Below, piece after piece: positions 23,306-35,092 of a stretch of 64,000 nucleotides of DNA. Source of the DNA: Heliocidaris tuberculata. Its lineage: Eukaryota; Echinodermata; Echinoidea; Camarodonta; Echinometridae. Each line of letters starts with the position of its first letter. Positions within the stretch are counted from its first letter, which is position 1. The position numbers were made by a program, and so were the translations under genes. The DNA lies in contig CM046836.1 in the NCBI GenBank assembly GCA_025618425.1, positions 9,771,004-9,835,003 on the forward strand. Direction: 5' to 3'. The notes below the pieces were generated by a model that worked only from the letters and a program-made list of their open reading frames with translations, searched no databases and had not been told where the DNA came from.

Positions 23306-23419
23306 TAGGCTTCGGCCACGTGGCTTGCACACTATGTGACGTATAGTATACCACGGCACATTGGCACTGTGTAGAATCGTATTGAAGAATATGTCATTAA
23401 AATGGTATGTACTGAAATG

Positions 23420-25176
23420 ACTTTCTTTGCTATTATCTTGGCCTTTTTTGTTTCTTTATATGCCGTATTTCGTATCATACGAAAGAGCATTTCATAGCGG
23501 TCATTTTGAGACCACTCTCATATTTTTATGACAATCCTATCGGAGCGTGTGATGCATAGTAGTTTTATAGGACAAAATGGCGTCTAAAATGTCACGCTTG
23601 ACCGATTTTAAAAATCCGGCGACGAGATTCTCTTCATTTTGCCTCAAAGAATGTGCCTGCAAAATTTCAAGAAAAATAAAGATCGTTCAGGGGGCCAAAG
23701 TTGGGATCCCGATTTGCCCCATAGACAATACGTGTAATGCATGGGCGGAAACTCTGCAGGATCCGTATTATGAGCTGACTTAAATCGCGATTTACTGAAT
23801 ATTTTCTGTGAGACCTTATACCGTGTTTGGTATTCCCAAGAAGGGAATTTCATTGCGGTCATTTTGAGCTGACTGCTGTTAGGGCACCATTTAAAATAAG
23901 CATATTATTCAGTAATATGTAATGCAGGGTAAATTGAGGTTTTTCCGCAATAACTTTGCGATGACGTCATCAGTTTTTATAAAATTTGGCTGACAGTTGT
24001 CAAATACATAAATACACATACCCACCAAATTTCAAAGACGTAGGTTAAAGGTTCGCAAAATTAGAGCAAGTTGAAGTGGTTTCGGCATTTCCGTAAATAT
24101 CGTGATTTTGACGAGCAATTTTCGCAAAGTCGGTCAGTGATAAGGTACATTTTTTTTTATTTGCCTGAAAAGGGTATATCTTGAAGTATCTAAATCCAAA
24201 AAAGGGTACGGGTTTATCCAAGCATGACGGAGATACGGCCACAAGAAAATTGCCATTTTTGAAACTTTAGAGGGCGCTAATTATATTATGGGGAATCATT
24301 GAAGCATGAAATTTAGCAGGAATGTGTGCAATGACAAGATAAAGCCACAGTCTAAATTTGAGACAAAAATGAATTGATATGAGGAAGTAATGGCATTTTT
24401 TAATTTTCGGAAGTGAATATTTCAAGAAATTTAGCGTTTTTCCACATGGCCGATTTCGGACTTAAATTTAGAGTTTGAAGAAGGAATTTTTTGTATAATA
24501 TTTTTATTGTTTTGTAAAGAGCAACTCTTGGACGATCTAGAGGAATTTGTTAGAAGTCTGTAGGATGTAGGATAGTGGAGATAGGCCAGGAGAACGAATG
24601 GCATGAAAATGGCATGAAAATGGCATGAAAATGGCATGAAAATTGACAAAATGGCGCCTGGATTGTCATGCATGAGTGATTTCGGAAAATGAAAAGTTCT
24701 AGGATCAAGATGAAATGGCAAGGAACATGCATATGAAATTTGAAAGGAAATGGACATCAGGAAAGTACCTTAACAGTGATAACAAGCACTACGTGCAAAA
24801 CAAATAGGATTTTGGTGGAAGAAGAATAATAAGAATGCAGAACGTGAACGAAAACAAGGCAATGTCGTAGGACGACATTGCAATTATGGAAAGTGCCTTA
24901 TTTCCCTGCGCCTTTAAATGGGGACTTGTGCGTATGCCGGATCTACCATGTTATCCTGTGCTGGATACGCTACTAAATGACTTCTCACTGGTACTATATC
25001 CAATCTTATCTTACCTGTACAACGGTACATAATTAGGAAATGTCAAATACCATCTTGAAGGGGTCCCAGATTCTAGATCATTGTGTAGCACAGGAAATCT
25101 TTGGAGTTGCACAATATACTGACATTGAATATCTTTGATATATTCTCGACGATAATTTTGTTGTTTATACTTTTGC
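23420..25176. other. Intergenic upstream of GPCR gene, with short repeats
   Basis: A block recurs loosely about 360 bases apart (GAGCATTTCATAGCGGTCATT at 23485 and GGGAATTTCATTGCGGTCATT at 23842, each preceded by a CCGTRTTT word). At 24603-24648 an 11-base unit GGCATGAAAAT repeats four times. The last 300 bases before the gene should contain its promoter or 5' exon, but I could not place a donor site or TATA element with confidence. Confidence 0.4.
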
Positions 25177-25178
25177 AG
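25177..25178 (+). promoter_or_regulatory. 3' splice acceptor in 5' UTR of GPCR gene
   Basis: A T-rich tract ends TACTTTTGCAG at 25178, 37 bases before the ATG. Acceptors sit at equivalent places in the other three copies (7156, 34216 and 46205), so a conserved 5' UTR intron is likely. Confidence 0.65.
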
Positions 25179-25215
25179 ATTCCCTCAGACGAATCACTAC
25201 CGGACATTGTACAGG

Positions 25216-26490
25216 ATGGAAGACATAAGCGCCCTTTCCATGTTAACATCTGCTCCTACGAGTAACAGTACTTCTAAATACATGCATTACCTGTATAAAG
25301 ACTTGGACTTGCCACAGCGTGTCATCCTGGCTATCATCTTCATTATCATCAGCGTTACAGGAATTATCGGTAACACTGTCGTAATCCTCGCCATTGTTCT
25401 CTCTCGTAAGCTAAGGTCGACACTCAACTGGTTTGTCCTAAATCTCGCATGTGCAGATATCTTGACATCCATTTGCATTCCATTCCATGTATTAGATTTG
25501 CTTGGTCAGAAAGGTTGGGTTCAACTTAACTGGTTTCAGCTAGACTGGCCATACATAGGCTTTTTCTATGTCAATACATCCTGCGTTGGGGTGAATCTTA
25601 CAACTCATGCATTCATCGGCTTCACGAGTTGGTACCTCATCACAAGAAACCAAGAAAAATTCAAGAAGCTTTTCCAGAGTCGAAACATATTCTTTATGGT
25701 TGCATTCTCTTGGGTGTTTAATTTCTCTTCACTCTGCCTAATCGCTAGGCTAAAAGAGAATGAAGTTGTTTTTGCCATAGCCTCTTGGGTCTTCGTGCAT
25801 TTTGCAGTTGTTGTCATCGTCTACATAAAATTATGGCGATTCATAGCACATAGAGCGAAGACTGTGAAGAAAAGTAAGAACAACAGTGACAAGATACAGA
25901 GTGACGTTGACATGAACAACATATCAAACGACACAAATAATGTTCAAGGGACAGGAAACTTTGACAGTGGTACTGTTTTGGGGTCATCCAAACCTTCCGA
26001 GAAGTTGGCAAGCAAGGAATGCAAAACATCACACGGAAAGCCTAGTCCTGGTGAACCGGAAAATCTTAATACTGATACGACCCCCTCGGCAGTGTCTCCA
26101 TCTCAGGAACCGATAGCTACCGGACCAGATCGTAATGCGAGTGAAACAGAATTGCACGTATATGTAAATGGATCAAATCAACATTTCAAGAAACAGACAG
26201 AACCTAAAGTAGACAAGAAAGTCATTTCTGTAACCAAGAATCTGTTGGTGATTCTCGTTGCCTTCGTCATATGCTTCATTCCCTATGCTTTTAGTCTATG
26301 TTTAACTAAATCTTACAGTGCACTTCCCTGGCTCCTGGCCCTGTTGTTGTTTAATAGCTGCATCAACCCCATCATCTACGCCAGAAGGATTCGTGCATTT
26401 AGGGAAGTGATGATGTGCATCATACGATGTCGGCTTGGAAGTATTCCAATGCCCATCGACTTCGTTCGGAAAATGAGATCCACTGGCTAA
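25216..26490 (+). CDS. Rhodopsin-class G protein-coupled receptor (424 aa)
   Basis: Seven-pass plasma-membrane receptor of the rhodopsin superfamily; ligand unknown. TM1 (about 36-62) carries GIIGNTVVILAIVLSRKLRS with Asn 1.50. TM2 reads WFVLNLACADIL with Asp 2.50. TM3 ends FTSWYLITRN, so the DRY motif is replaced by a WYL triplet. TM6 reads FVICFIPYAF, with the proline but Phe in place of the toggle Trp. TM7 is NSCINPIIYARR with an intact NPxxY, followed by a short tail with a CIIRCRLGSIPMP block that may be palmitoylated. The Cys that normally starts TM3 is not at its place, so the standard TM3-loop disulfide is doubtful. The third intracellular loop is long (about 125 residues) and Ser/Lys-rich. 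ATG 25216 was chosen because the further-upstream start is TTG. The coding region is a single exon. It resembles the lineage-expanded GPCRs known in sea urchins; ligand class is not inferred. Confidence 0.93.
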   Translation: MEDISALSMLTSAPTSNSTSKYMHYLYKDLDLPQRVILAIIFIIISVTGIIGNTVVILAIVLSRKLRSTLNWFVLNLACADILTSICIPFHVLDLLGQKGWVQLNWFQLDWPYIGFFYVNTSCVGVNLTTHAFIGFTSWYLITRNQEKFKKLFQSRNIFFMVAFSWVFNFSSLCLIARLKENEVVFAIASWVFVHFAVVVIVYIKLWRFIAHRAKTVKKSKNNSDKIQSDVDMNNISNDTNNVQGTGNFDSGTVLGSSKPSEKLASKECKTSHGKPSPGEPENLNTDTTPSAVSPSQEPIATGPDRNASETELHVYVNGSNQHFKKQTEPKVDKKVISVTKNLLVILVAFVICFIPYAFSLCLTKSYSALPWLLALLLFNSCINPIIYARRIRAFREVMMCIIRCRLGSIPMPIDFVRKMRSTG

Positions 26491-27915
26491 AACACACGCG
26501 TCATTCAACTACCCTGTCTGACCATAAGCTGCGGACAAATAACCGACCCCGGACAGTCCTAAAATACATGTCGGACAGTTGATACCTGGAATCCAGACCT
26601 AGTAAATATGACTAAGTAATTATCATAAGAGGGTAAAAGTTTTTGAGAAGTGATACGAGACCGGAAAATACATTGGGTACTTGGATCATCCTTCAAATTG
26701 AACTGAATTATATTTTGAGATCCTTTTAAAGCACTTTTGACGTGGAGTATCAAACTGTCAATTATAGGGTGGAGGAGTCCATAAGCCCCCTAAAAACTTA
26801 GCTATAAACTTAAAGTTTCTATTTTTGACACTTGGTGCCTCATATTGCAGATAATGACTTAGATATTTCGAAATGTATATTCTCAAAAGCTAGGTGTCCC
26901 GATGGCAGACTTCAGCTAAGCTAGGAAAATTGCAATCGTCTCGTTATATAAAAAGGCCTCTAGTTTTTGTACATTTTGTTGTAAATAACATGAAAGGAAA
27001 AATACAACAAGAGATACAACAATTTCCAGAATACCAATTTTCTCATGATTATCTTCGAGTGCGCGTAATTGTGTTAAGACAACAAGTTACTTCTGTGACA
27101 AAGTCCGGTGTATCATTTTCCTGAGCTGATGAGATTAACTCTTTGAGTGCGAGCCCGCACACAGCGATTGTTCTCCCTTCGGTTACATTGCCGGTAATGG
27201 GAAATTTAGCGGTGCTTTCTAATTTAATTGCTCATTGCACCTCACTCGGTCATTTCCGTCATTTTTAGTAAATGCAAACATGAAATTTCAGACTTTTCTC
27301 TTTCTAAAAATATAAGTTTTGTTTATCGAAACAAAAAATAAGGTTTGCTATTTTAGAGGGGAAAAGCCGTCTTAATTTGTTGAAGCTTCGCTTCCTTCCT
27401 TTTCAATACACTTACAATACAAATTGCGTAAGCGCCGTCGCACGCGCGGTTCGATCGATACCCCATTCATTGGCCCCATTGTCGTCTGCTAATGCTCGGC
27501 CTATTATCACCCAAGTTTCACATGAGTTTCCAACGCATTCTAACCAACATTGTGACATGATCACTCTAAATGCTTTTTCTTTTAAATATGCAAACAGCTA
27601 TAGGCCCATTCAGGGAATTGAATTTTCAGATGAACATTATGTTACTCAGTAAGATAAAAATAATCCTATTCACTTTCGACTTCATTTCTCATAATTTGTC
27701 GTAATTATTTGCTTTAGTTTTTGTCTCCCGCTTCATTCGTTTGTTTTTCTCTATCTATCCATCTCTATTTCAACATTATTTTCCTATGTAGTTGCTGTAT
27801 CAATAAAAAAATAACAATTAAAATTGTGTACGCATATTTGCTTTTTTTTTTTTTTTTTTTGTAATGGGAAAGAGCTAAATGAATGACAGTGATTGGAACA
27901 AAATAATACTTTGTC
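26491..27915. other. 3' flank of GPCR gene, no recognised feature
   Basis: An AATAAA lies at about 27802, rather far for a polyadenylation signal. A T run occurs at 27842-27860. Short open frames have no family resemblance. Confidence 0.35.
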
Positions 27916-28640
27916 ACATCTCAATGCCGCTCTCTCTCTTTGAATTCGTCAGGAAGTTCGTGCAATTAGAACTTTGTTTCAGTGCGCTTCATTTCCGCAT
28001 TGCATGCAATTTTTCTTTTGAAGGGGTGTGGCTAATAAGGACTTATTCGCCGTATCTAAGAGTTTGATCAATTTGAAAATAAAGAGAACAGAAGAAAAGG
28101 AGCATGATATTGAGAGTATAGTAATTCACTGTATGTTACGAGATAATGAGGAAAGAAGTAAAAACCGAAATACAACAGTTGTTGTTGATATTGACGAGAA
28201 TCATAAACAAACTAAAGCGATAAAAAAAAATGTGTTTAAAAAAATCCCGATAGTTTAGCAACCAATGGTAATGGCTACATCTCAATGCCGCTCTCTCTCT
28301 CTCTCTTTGAATTCGTCAGGAAGTTCGTGCAATTAGAACTTTGTTTCAGTGCGTTTCATTTCCGCATTGCATGCAATTTTTCTTTTGAAGAGGTGTGGCT
28401 AATAAGGACTTATTCGCCGTATCTAAGAGTTTGATCAATTTGAAAATAAAGAGAACAGAAGAAAAGGAGCATGATATTGAGAGTATAGTAATTCACTGTA
28501 TTTTACGAGATAATGAGGAAAGAAGTAAAAACCAAAACACAACAGTTGTGGTTGATATTGACGAGAATCATAAACAAACTAAAGCGATGAAAAAATGTGT
28601 TTAAAAAAATCCCGATAGTATAGCAACCAATGGTAATGGC
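27916..28640 (+). repeat. Recent tandem duplication, two ~361-base units
   Basis: Unit 1 (27916-28276) and unit 2 (28277-28640) both begin ACATCTCAATGCCGCTCTCT and end ACCAATGGTAATGGCTA. They differ at only a handful of bases plus a longer (TC)n in unit 2 and a shorter A run. Each contains an open frame reading SKSLINLKIKRTEEKEHDIE and ending in a Lys-rich tail. Changes between copies include both silent and amino-acid-altering ones, and the frame lacks an upstream ATG, so coding is doubtful. Confidence 0.9.
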
Positions 28641-29257
28641 TAGCCCCCCCCCCCCCTCCCTCCCCCCCCCCCCCCCGGCCGTGACAAGAAATCGATGATG
28701 ACAATATATCATGTCAGGACGGTTAATATAACACTTTTTTTTTTAAAGATGAAACATTTCTAAACCCTTACATATCGACCTTTGTTGTGTTTTTTTTTTT
28801 TTTTTTTTTGGGGGGGGGGCGTAGAAAATCATGTTCATTCAGAAATAACAGACAATGCTAAAATAAAGAAATGTAAACAAAACACATCATGTACCTCATC
28901 ATATTACCTCCCCCCCCCCCCACCACTATTGCCTCTAATTCTATTTCATGGAATAAAATGACACGGAAGATACCAAGTGAACGCAAACTCTGAACATAAT
29001 GTTATACATGTACAACTATAATCGAATATGACATTTTATGTAGCCCTATTGTCGAAGAAAGACAAATAAGGGCATTCTAATACTCTCGAAAGACCCTCAA
29101 TGCGAGCACAGTATTGTTTCAATAAATCAAGATGTTTATAGGAAAAAAAATTATGAGTTTAAGTTAATTCTGATGTAGGCTTACAGCTGAGTGACCAAAT
29201 CAAGATTTCGTTATAAAGTAATGTTGCAGTATCTGCAATAGCAGCCCCTCCCACCCC

Positions 29258-29294
<37 letters not shown>

Positions 29295-31330
29295 GCGGAT
29301 GACAGAATCGGGAATAAATTATAAAGACGCATTTAATTAAAGCTTTCATATAGCCAATGAGTGTTTTGTTTATTATCCTTTTGACACAAATCCCAGTCAT
29401 CAGGTTAAACCTTTAACGGACTATACTGAATTTCATTTATATGTGTTCGTCTCCATCTTTGGTCTCGTTCAACCAATATATTTTGTCTATAAAACTTTGT
29501 TAATTCTCGTTTCATTTTTGAAAAGTTTTGTATATGACATGGATATAAATATATAATGGTGGTGATGATGATGATGCTAACAAGGATAATTAGTAGTAAT
29601 GATAATGAAGATAATGTTTTTTTTTTTTTTTTTTTTTTTTTTAATCTTTCTCTCTAACTGCAAGGAACTTGTGTTTATGTTGCTGGGCATTTTTCCAACA
29701 TTGGCGGAACCTTCCTTCACAGGAAAATTCTCATATTTATGTCTATTCCGCCGGAGTTACTCAAGACAAGGGTATCCTTTCGTGGGAAGAGATAGAGAGA
29801 AGGGTAAGGGGGTGCTTTTCAGAACCTGAAATATGAACATTTCATTTGCCGCATAAATCCAAGACCGCTTGGGGTTTGATAGCTATATTTTTTTTCGCAA
29901 ACATAATTACATGCTCTAAAAATGGCTACATGCCCTCATAAACGTAGGCCCGAGTGGCTCTTTGTGTTGTCATGTATTCAGTAGATTGACCTCTTCTTTG
30001 AAAACGCGAATCTTCCTTTTAATAGTAGTTGCTTTGGCATTCTTTTGTTCCTCTTATTAGAGTGGGGCCTGCATGGTCCACTCAGCTGAGATAAGCGCTT
30101 CATTTTGAAAAAAAGCATTTCATTTTGAAAGGTCCATTCTTGAATGATGCACTAAATTGGTCAATTTCAATTTATAAAATGAAAAGATCTTTTCTTATGA
30201 ACTTGGATTAAAAGGAGCGAAGTCGAGCTGTAGCCTGTATGTCGTCAAGATCAAGAACGCATACTCTTCGTGGCCGGCCGAAAGCGATGATATCACGTGA
30301 TCGGAGCGGACACGTACGCGTTCGTCTCTAGGTATACGGGATTTACGATCCCAACAAGAATTTCGGGTAAAGTTGAAACGAAATCCATTTTTCTCGATTT
30401 TTTTTCCACGTAACCTCATTTTTTTTTAACGGGTATTGTGAATGAATATATTTACATAATACTACTAAGAATTTTAGCGCATCAGAGCTGATAGTTCGCT
30501 TGAAAACTTTGTCAACATATTAGGCATAAATCTCGGCTTCTGTAGAAGCCCTCTGTCACAGACTGAACACCTCGCTCGGCTTCTGTAGAAGCCCGTCGTC
30601 TCCAAAGGGTTAAGGTATTATATTCTCACTAGAACTTTAAGTCAAATGTAGTTATGAGAAGAGGGAGAGAGAGAAAAAAAAACAACTAAATTAAACAAAA
30701 ACTAAACATAAAGCGTATAAATCACCTAAATAATATTACTTCGTCAGCGTCAACATCTTTAATTATTCTCATACTTCATATATCTTTAGTGAAGCAGTAT
30801 TACTTTGAAGGTGCTTTATTTGCAAACTTTAAAAAAGAAATTAAAATGTAAACTTTATCATTTTTTTAACTGCATATACGTTACAAAGATTCATGTTTTT
30901 AAAGTTTATTTTATGTAATATTCAAAAAAATTTACAGAAATATTTGAGATGTCATAATAGACGGGACACAGTGAATGAACATTTCGGCGCATCTGTCATC
31001 AGCACTTAGATAGCAATATCTTCTGGAACCTGTTATAAGTTTGATTATATCTATGTATTGAAACTTCCATTACAGTATAGAGTGTGTATACTGTTAGTTC
31101 CTTGTCAGTATGTGATTTGTGCATTCAGAATAGGATATTGCCCTGTGGCTTCAACGGAAGCTATGTGGGTCTTTGGGAATAGTTCGGAATGTCAATGTAA
31201 ATTTCATTTTGTACTTATTTCATTATGAGAAGGAAATAAATGAGTTTTTAATCTGAAATCTTAGATCTTAATCTGATCAAAAATATTAAGGATCTTAAAA
31301 GTAATATGAACCATTTGCAAACATCCGAAA
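28641..31330. other. Intergenic, low-complexity rich
   Basis: C runs (28644-28675, 28910-28921), T runs (28790-28809, 29262-29290, 29617-29642) and a G run at 28810-28818. At 30530-30600 the palindromic word CGGCTTCTGTAGAAGCC occurs twice. No gene is supported. Confidence 0.4.
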
Positions 31331-31489
31331 TTAATATTTAGAACATAGGCAGGTCAAAAGGGGAGGAGGTAGAGAATTATTGGGCCCCCTTTTTATGAAT
31401 ATCCCATAGCATACATAGCATAGCATACAGATGCATCCTTCCCCATACCAAAAATCTATACGAAAATTACGATTTTTTTTTTTTTTTTT

Positions 31490-31660
31490 TAAATTAAAAA
31501 CGTTGAAATATCTGTAATCATGGTTATGTTCATTGGTTTGGTGGATTTTGTTCGAAGTATTTAGGAGGTCTAAAACCAAATCCATGTTCAGTTCTTCAAT
31601 TAGCTTTGCAAGTAAGGAGGCCTCAGCGGGAACCAAATTCTCTTGTATATACATTTCCAT
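31490..31660 (-). other. Unclassified open frame fragment
   Basis: The minus-strand frame from ATG 31660 reads MEMYIQENLVPAEASLLAKL then IEELNMDLVLDLLN. It has amphipathic, coding-like composition for about 55 codons and then runs into a poly-A tract (31471-31490). The A run may be the tail of a retroposed fragment, or the frame may be chance. No family was recognised. Confidence 0.25.
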
Positions 31661-33713
31661 CAATTTAAGATTTTATCAACATCGATAGAAATATGTAAGA
31701 TAAATAAAGCCGGAAACAGTATCATCTGTGAGTCTTTCACAAATCAGTGAATCCGCCCTAAAACGAAAAAACTATCAATGACGGAAATAATCTTCAAAAA
31801 TCAAGACTTAATATGTGACTTCATGAAAGTAAAGGTTATTCAGCGCATTAATTAGGGGTTGTATTATACCCCTAAAAGTATGGAAATCTATTTTTCAATT
31901 CTTTTGAATTAAACCAACACTGAACGTTACCTTTCAGAATGGACATTGACGTTTGCAATAGGTCAATTTATGAGGTTAGTTGAAGCAATAAAAACCATCA
32001 AATAAAGGAGTATGAAATTTTGCAAATGAAAGCATTCATTCAGATTTCACCAGACATTCCAGAGGAAATGTGTCTGTGTGTGGGCGGATAGTCTCTTGTA
32101 TTGTGCGATAGGAGGGGTGGGTGTGCGTGTCTGTGTGGTAAATGGGCGTGAGAGGGCGATTGTGAGTATATAATGTGTTATATAATGTGTTTAAGAGCAA
32201 CCACATATCATCTACCTTCATTAACCCGCAGTCTCTAAGCCAGTTACAAGGTCTTTAAATTTTAAGAATACAATTACTGACCAAAAACCAATTGCTTTGA
32301 AATGTGCAATCACACAATAGCTTCCTGCTCAACACCATCAATTTTCATATGGAATACAATAATGTAATTCAAAGATTTTACGTTCGTGCATATATAGCGG
32401 AGGGATCTAAAGTAAAGCTAGGCTTGTCGTGGATGGGCCCCGGTTAATAGATAATTTACAGATATGCAGAAGAAAATAATAGTAGAAGGGAGGAAGGAGG
32501 AATTAAAGAAAGAAAGGGAAAGGAAGGAACTGAACAGGAAAAGGAAAACATTACAGAACGAAGAAAAAGATTGTGACAAGAACGGGGACTCACGGGTACA
32601 TTACAATACAAGAAAGGATAGACAAACTAAATTGCAAGGGGATCTGCATCTGTTATTTCAATGTATAGAAATGGGCGTTTGAAAAGTTTATTACAATGTA
32701 TCTCTACATTTATAACCTAGGGAATTTCTAGACCTACATCATTTTGAAATCGCTTATATCAATGTAAACATAATTTTAATTATGCTGTTCCCAGTGATAA
32801 AATCTAAATCCATGAAAATGTTAGGCATTTCTGCTCTCAACATTGTCCAAACGATTTTGGGCAAAATCAAGATGAGCATTTGCTCTTCATGCCCCCCCCC
32901 CCCCCCCCATTACCAACACAAGTCAATTATAACAGAAAGCTGAACTTCAAAACCGGAGAGAATAAAGGATTAAATCATTCTGTCTTTTTGCGAGAATACA
33001 GCTGCAAATCAAATAAAAGAACGCAGTGTCAGATCTTATATTTATATATTTATGATATTGACATCGAATAAGTCTGTGTTCATGATAAGTTTTAGACCCT
33101 GTATTAAAAAAAAAAAACTTTTATTCGAAATCAAGCAACTTTATAGGCAAGTTTAAATTTAATAGGTCAACGTCATCCAGTATATCATATTTTTATGCTA
33201 CCCAAAGGGTATCATATTTATTGAAAATATCATAGTTATACCAGGATTTTTATTTTTTTATTTATTTATTTTTTTTTACTGTGAGATATTCAGGATCGGA
33301 TAGTGGTATCCTTTTTTTCTACTCGCGTTGTATATTTTCATAATTTTTTTCAAAGTTATTCCTTTCCCGCTTTCCTACGCTAGGAAGTAGGTCTTCAATA
33401 ACACTGATGGTCCTGTATAACAAACCTGAATATATTTCCAAACTTTGGTCTTCAGGGAGTAACAGTTAGATTTTGGTTTTGGCAACCCTCCCACCGTTAT
33501 CAACAGGAAATCTTATCACACGTTGACCCTTTCTGCCAAAGACTGTGAAATAAGAACTGTAATTCCTGAGTCTTTGGTGTCAGAGGACAGTCAGAGATTT
33601 TGCTATCACTCATGAAAGAGCAAGAACTGTGAGCACTGTAGTTTCTCTTTTACGTAACTTCATATTGGTTGAAGTACAAAGACATTTGACTATACAGTAT
33701 ACTGCTGTTTAAG
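31661..33713. other. Intergenic upstream of GPCR copy 3
   Basis: It contains C and A runs and unremarkable AT-rich DNA. At 33701-33720 the sequence CTGTTTAAGGTAAGTG is an excellent splice donor (exon would end at 33713). It could close a 5' non-coding exon that splices to the acceptor at 34216; the 503-base intron would contain the repeat at 33735-34014. Confidence 0.4.
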
Positions 33714-33734
33714 GTAAGTGATGGGATAAATACA

Positions 33735-34014
33735 GGGGCAGATCTAGGATTTTGTAAGGGGGCAAAACACATCTTTTTTTTAAACAGAAAAAAAAAACGT
33801 CACTCCTTTTCGGTGCTGATCAACACACAAAATTTCTGACAAGCAAAAACTAAAATAATAATAACAGTAAAGGTCATGACAGATTTGATATCCGGTTTTT
33901 GGTTACAAATATGAAGGGGGGCATATTTTGGGAGTTGCTTACTTAAGGTATCCCATTTTGGTTTTCGAAAAGAAGAGGGCACGATTGTGTACGCTTGAGC
34001 CTCCCTAAATCTGC
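33735..34014. mobile_element. hAT-like MITE in the putative 5' UTR intron
   Basis: The left end is CAGGGGCAGATCTAGGATTT and the right end CCTCCCTAAATCTGCCAG gives a diverged inverted match. The left end is nearly identical to the fragment at 9205. Target duplication is not clear. The element is non-coding. Confidence 0.6.
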
Positions 34015-34252
34015 CAGAGAGTTAAAATATGGGTGTGTATTTCAGTCGTTGCTTGCTCCTTCATACCAAGAAGTCATTTGCCAATTTACCAGTAATGCAT
34101 GAAAACATTATCTCTACCCACCTCACTTCTTTATTTCAACGAAATTTAGGTGCTTCGATGTTGTCGACTTGTCTTAATAGCGTTTTTTATTTTTGCTTTT
34201 TGTCAATTACTTCCAGACACGCTATCAACCGATCAATATATAAAGATGGCAG

Positions 34253-35092
34253 ATGAAAGCACCTTCCCCGACGTCGACATCTCATCCATCAAGCAGCAGT
34301 CTTCCAGGCGGTCATTTTTATCAGAATTTAGACTTCGCTAACCTTGTCGTATACCTTATCATCATTTTTATGATCAGCATCACAGGAATCTTGGGAAATT
34401 CCATCGTGATCCTTGCGATCGTTCTCTCTCGCAGGCTTAGGTCGACACTCGACTGGTTTGTCCTGAATCTCGCATGTGCAGATCTTTTGACGGCCCTCTG
34501 CATTCCTTTTCAGGTCTCGGATCTGCTTGGTCCTAATGGCGGGAGTAATGACCAAGGATGGCTATATATCATTTTGATCGGAATTGCGGTGAGCCTTACG
34601 ACCCATGCATTTATCGCCTTCACAAGTTGGTACCTCATTACCAAGAACCATGCAAAATCCAAGAAGCTCTTCAGCACACGGAATATCTCCATCATGATTG
34701 GGTTCTCGTGGCTGTTTACTATCGTCATCGCTTGCATGATTTATATGGTTGATAGGATTTCAACCATCTTTTACCCGGCTCTTTTCGTTGAAGGTGCGTG
34801 GATCTTGGGCCATTTTGTAATCATCTTAGTTTCCCATTTGAAGCTATGGAGATTTGTTGCTTTCGTCATCTGCTTCATCCCTTATCCATTCACTTTGTGG
34901 CTTGATCCAACATTTTCTAACATACAGCCATGGGGTGTAGCACTTATGTTCTTTAATAGCTGTATTAATCCCATCATCTTCGCCAGAAGGATTCGTGTAT
35001 TTAGAGATGTGATGGTGTGCATCATTCCTTGTAGGCTAGGAAGCATTCCCCTGCCCATTGAATGTCTTCGAAAAATGAGGCACACTGGATAA
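34253..35092 (+). CDS. GPCR copy lacking intracellular loop 3 and half of TM6 (279 aa)
   Basis: The open frame retains TM1 (ISITGILGNSIVILAIV), TM2 (WFVLNLACADLL), TM3 (AFIAFTSWYLITKN), TM4, TM5 (ILGHFVIILVSHLKLWRF) and TM7 (FFNSCINPIIFARR). At residues 200-204 TM5 runs straight into mid-TM6 (LKLWRFVAFVICFIPY), so the whole third intracellular loop (about 125 residues in siblings) and the first turns of TM6 are gone. The breakpoint GTTGCTTTCGTC suggests deletion between short direct repeats, in frame. The start is also altered. The homologous ATG (34246, MADEST, good context) leads into a frame that stops at 34341, while the receptor frame opens at an internal ATG 7 bases later with poor context. 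NPxxY is NPIIF and the tail has CIIPC for CIIRC. It is probably a young pseudogene; a shortened or regulatory receptor is possible but less likely. Confidence 0.8.
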   Translation: MKAPSPTSTSHPSSSSLPGGHFYQNLDFANLVVYLIIIFMISITGILGNSIVILAIVLSRRLRSTLDWFVLNLACADLLTALCIPFQVSDLLGPNGGSNDQGWLYIILIGIAVSLTTHAFIAFTSWYLITKNHAKSKKLFSTRNISIMIGFSWLFTIVIACMIYMVDRISTIFYPALFVEGAWILGHFVIILVSHLKLWRFVAFVICFIPYPFTLWLDPTFSNIQPWGVALMFFNSCINPIIFARRIRVFRDVMVCIIPCRLGSIPLPIECLRKMRHTG

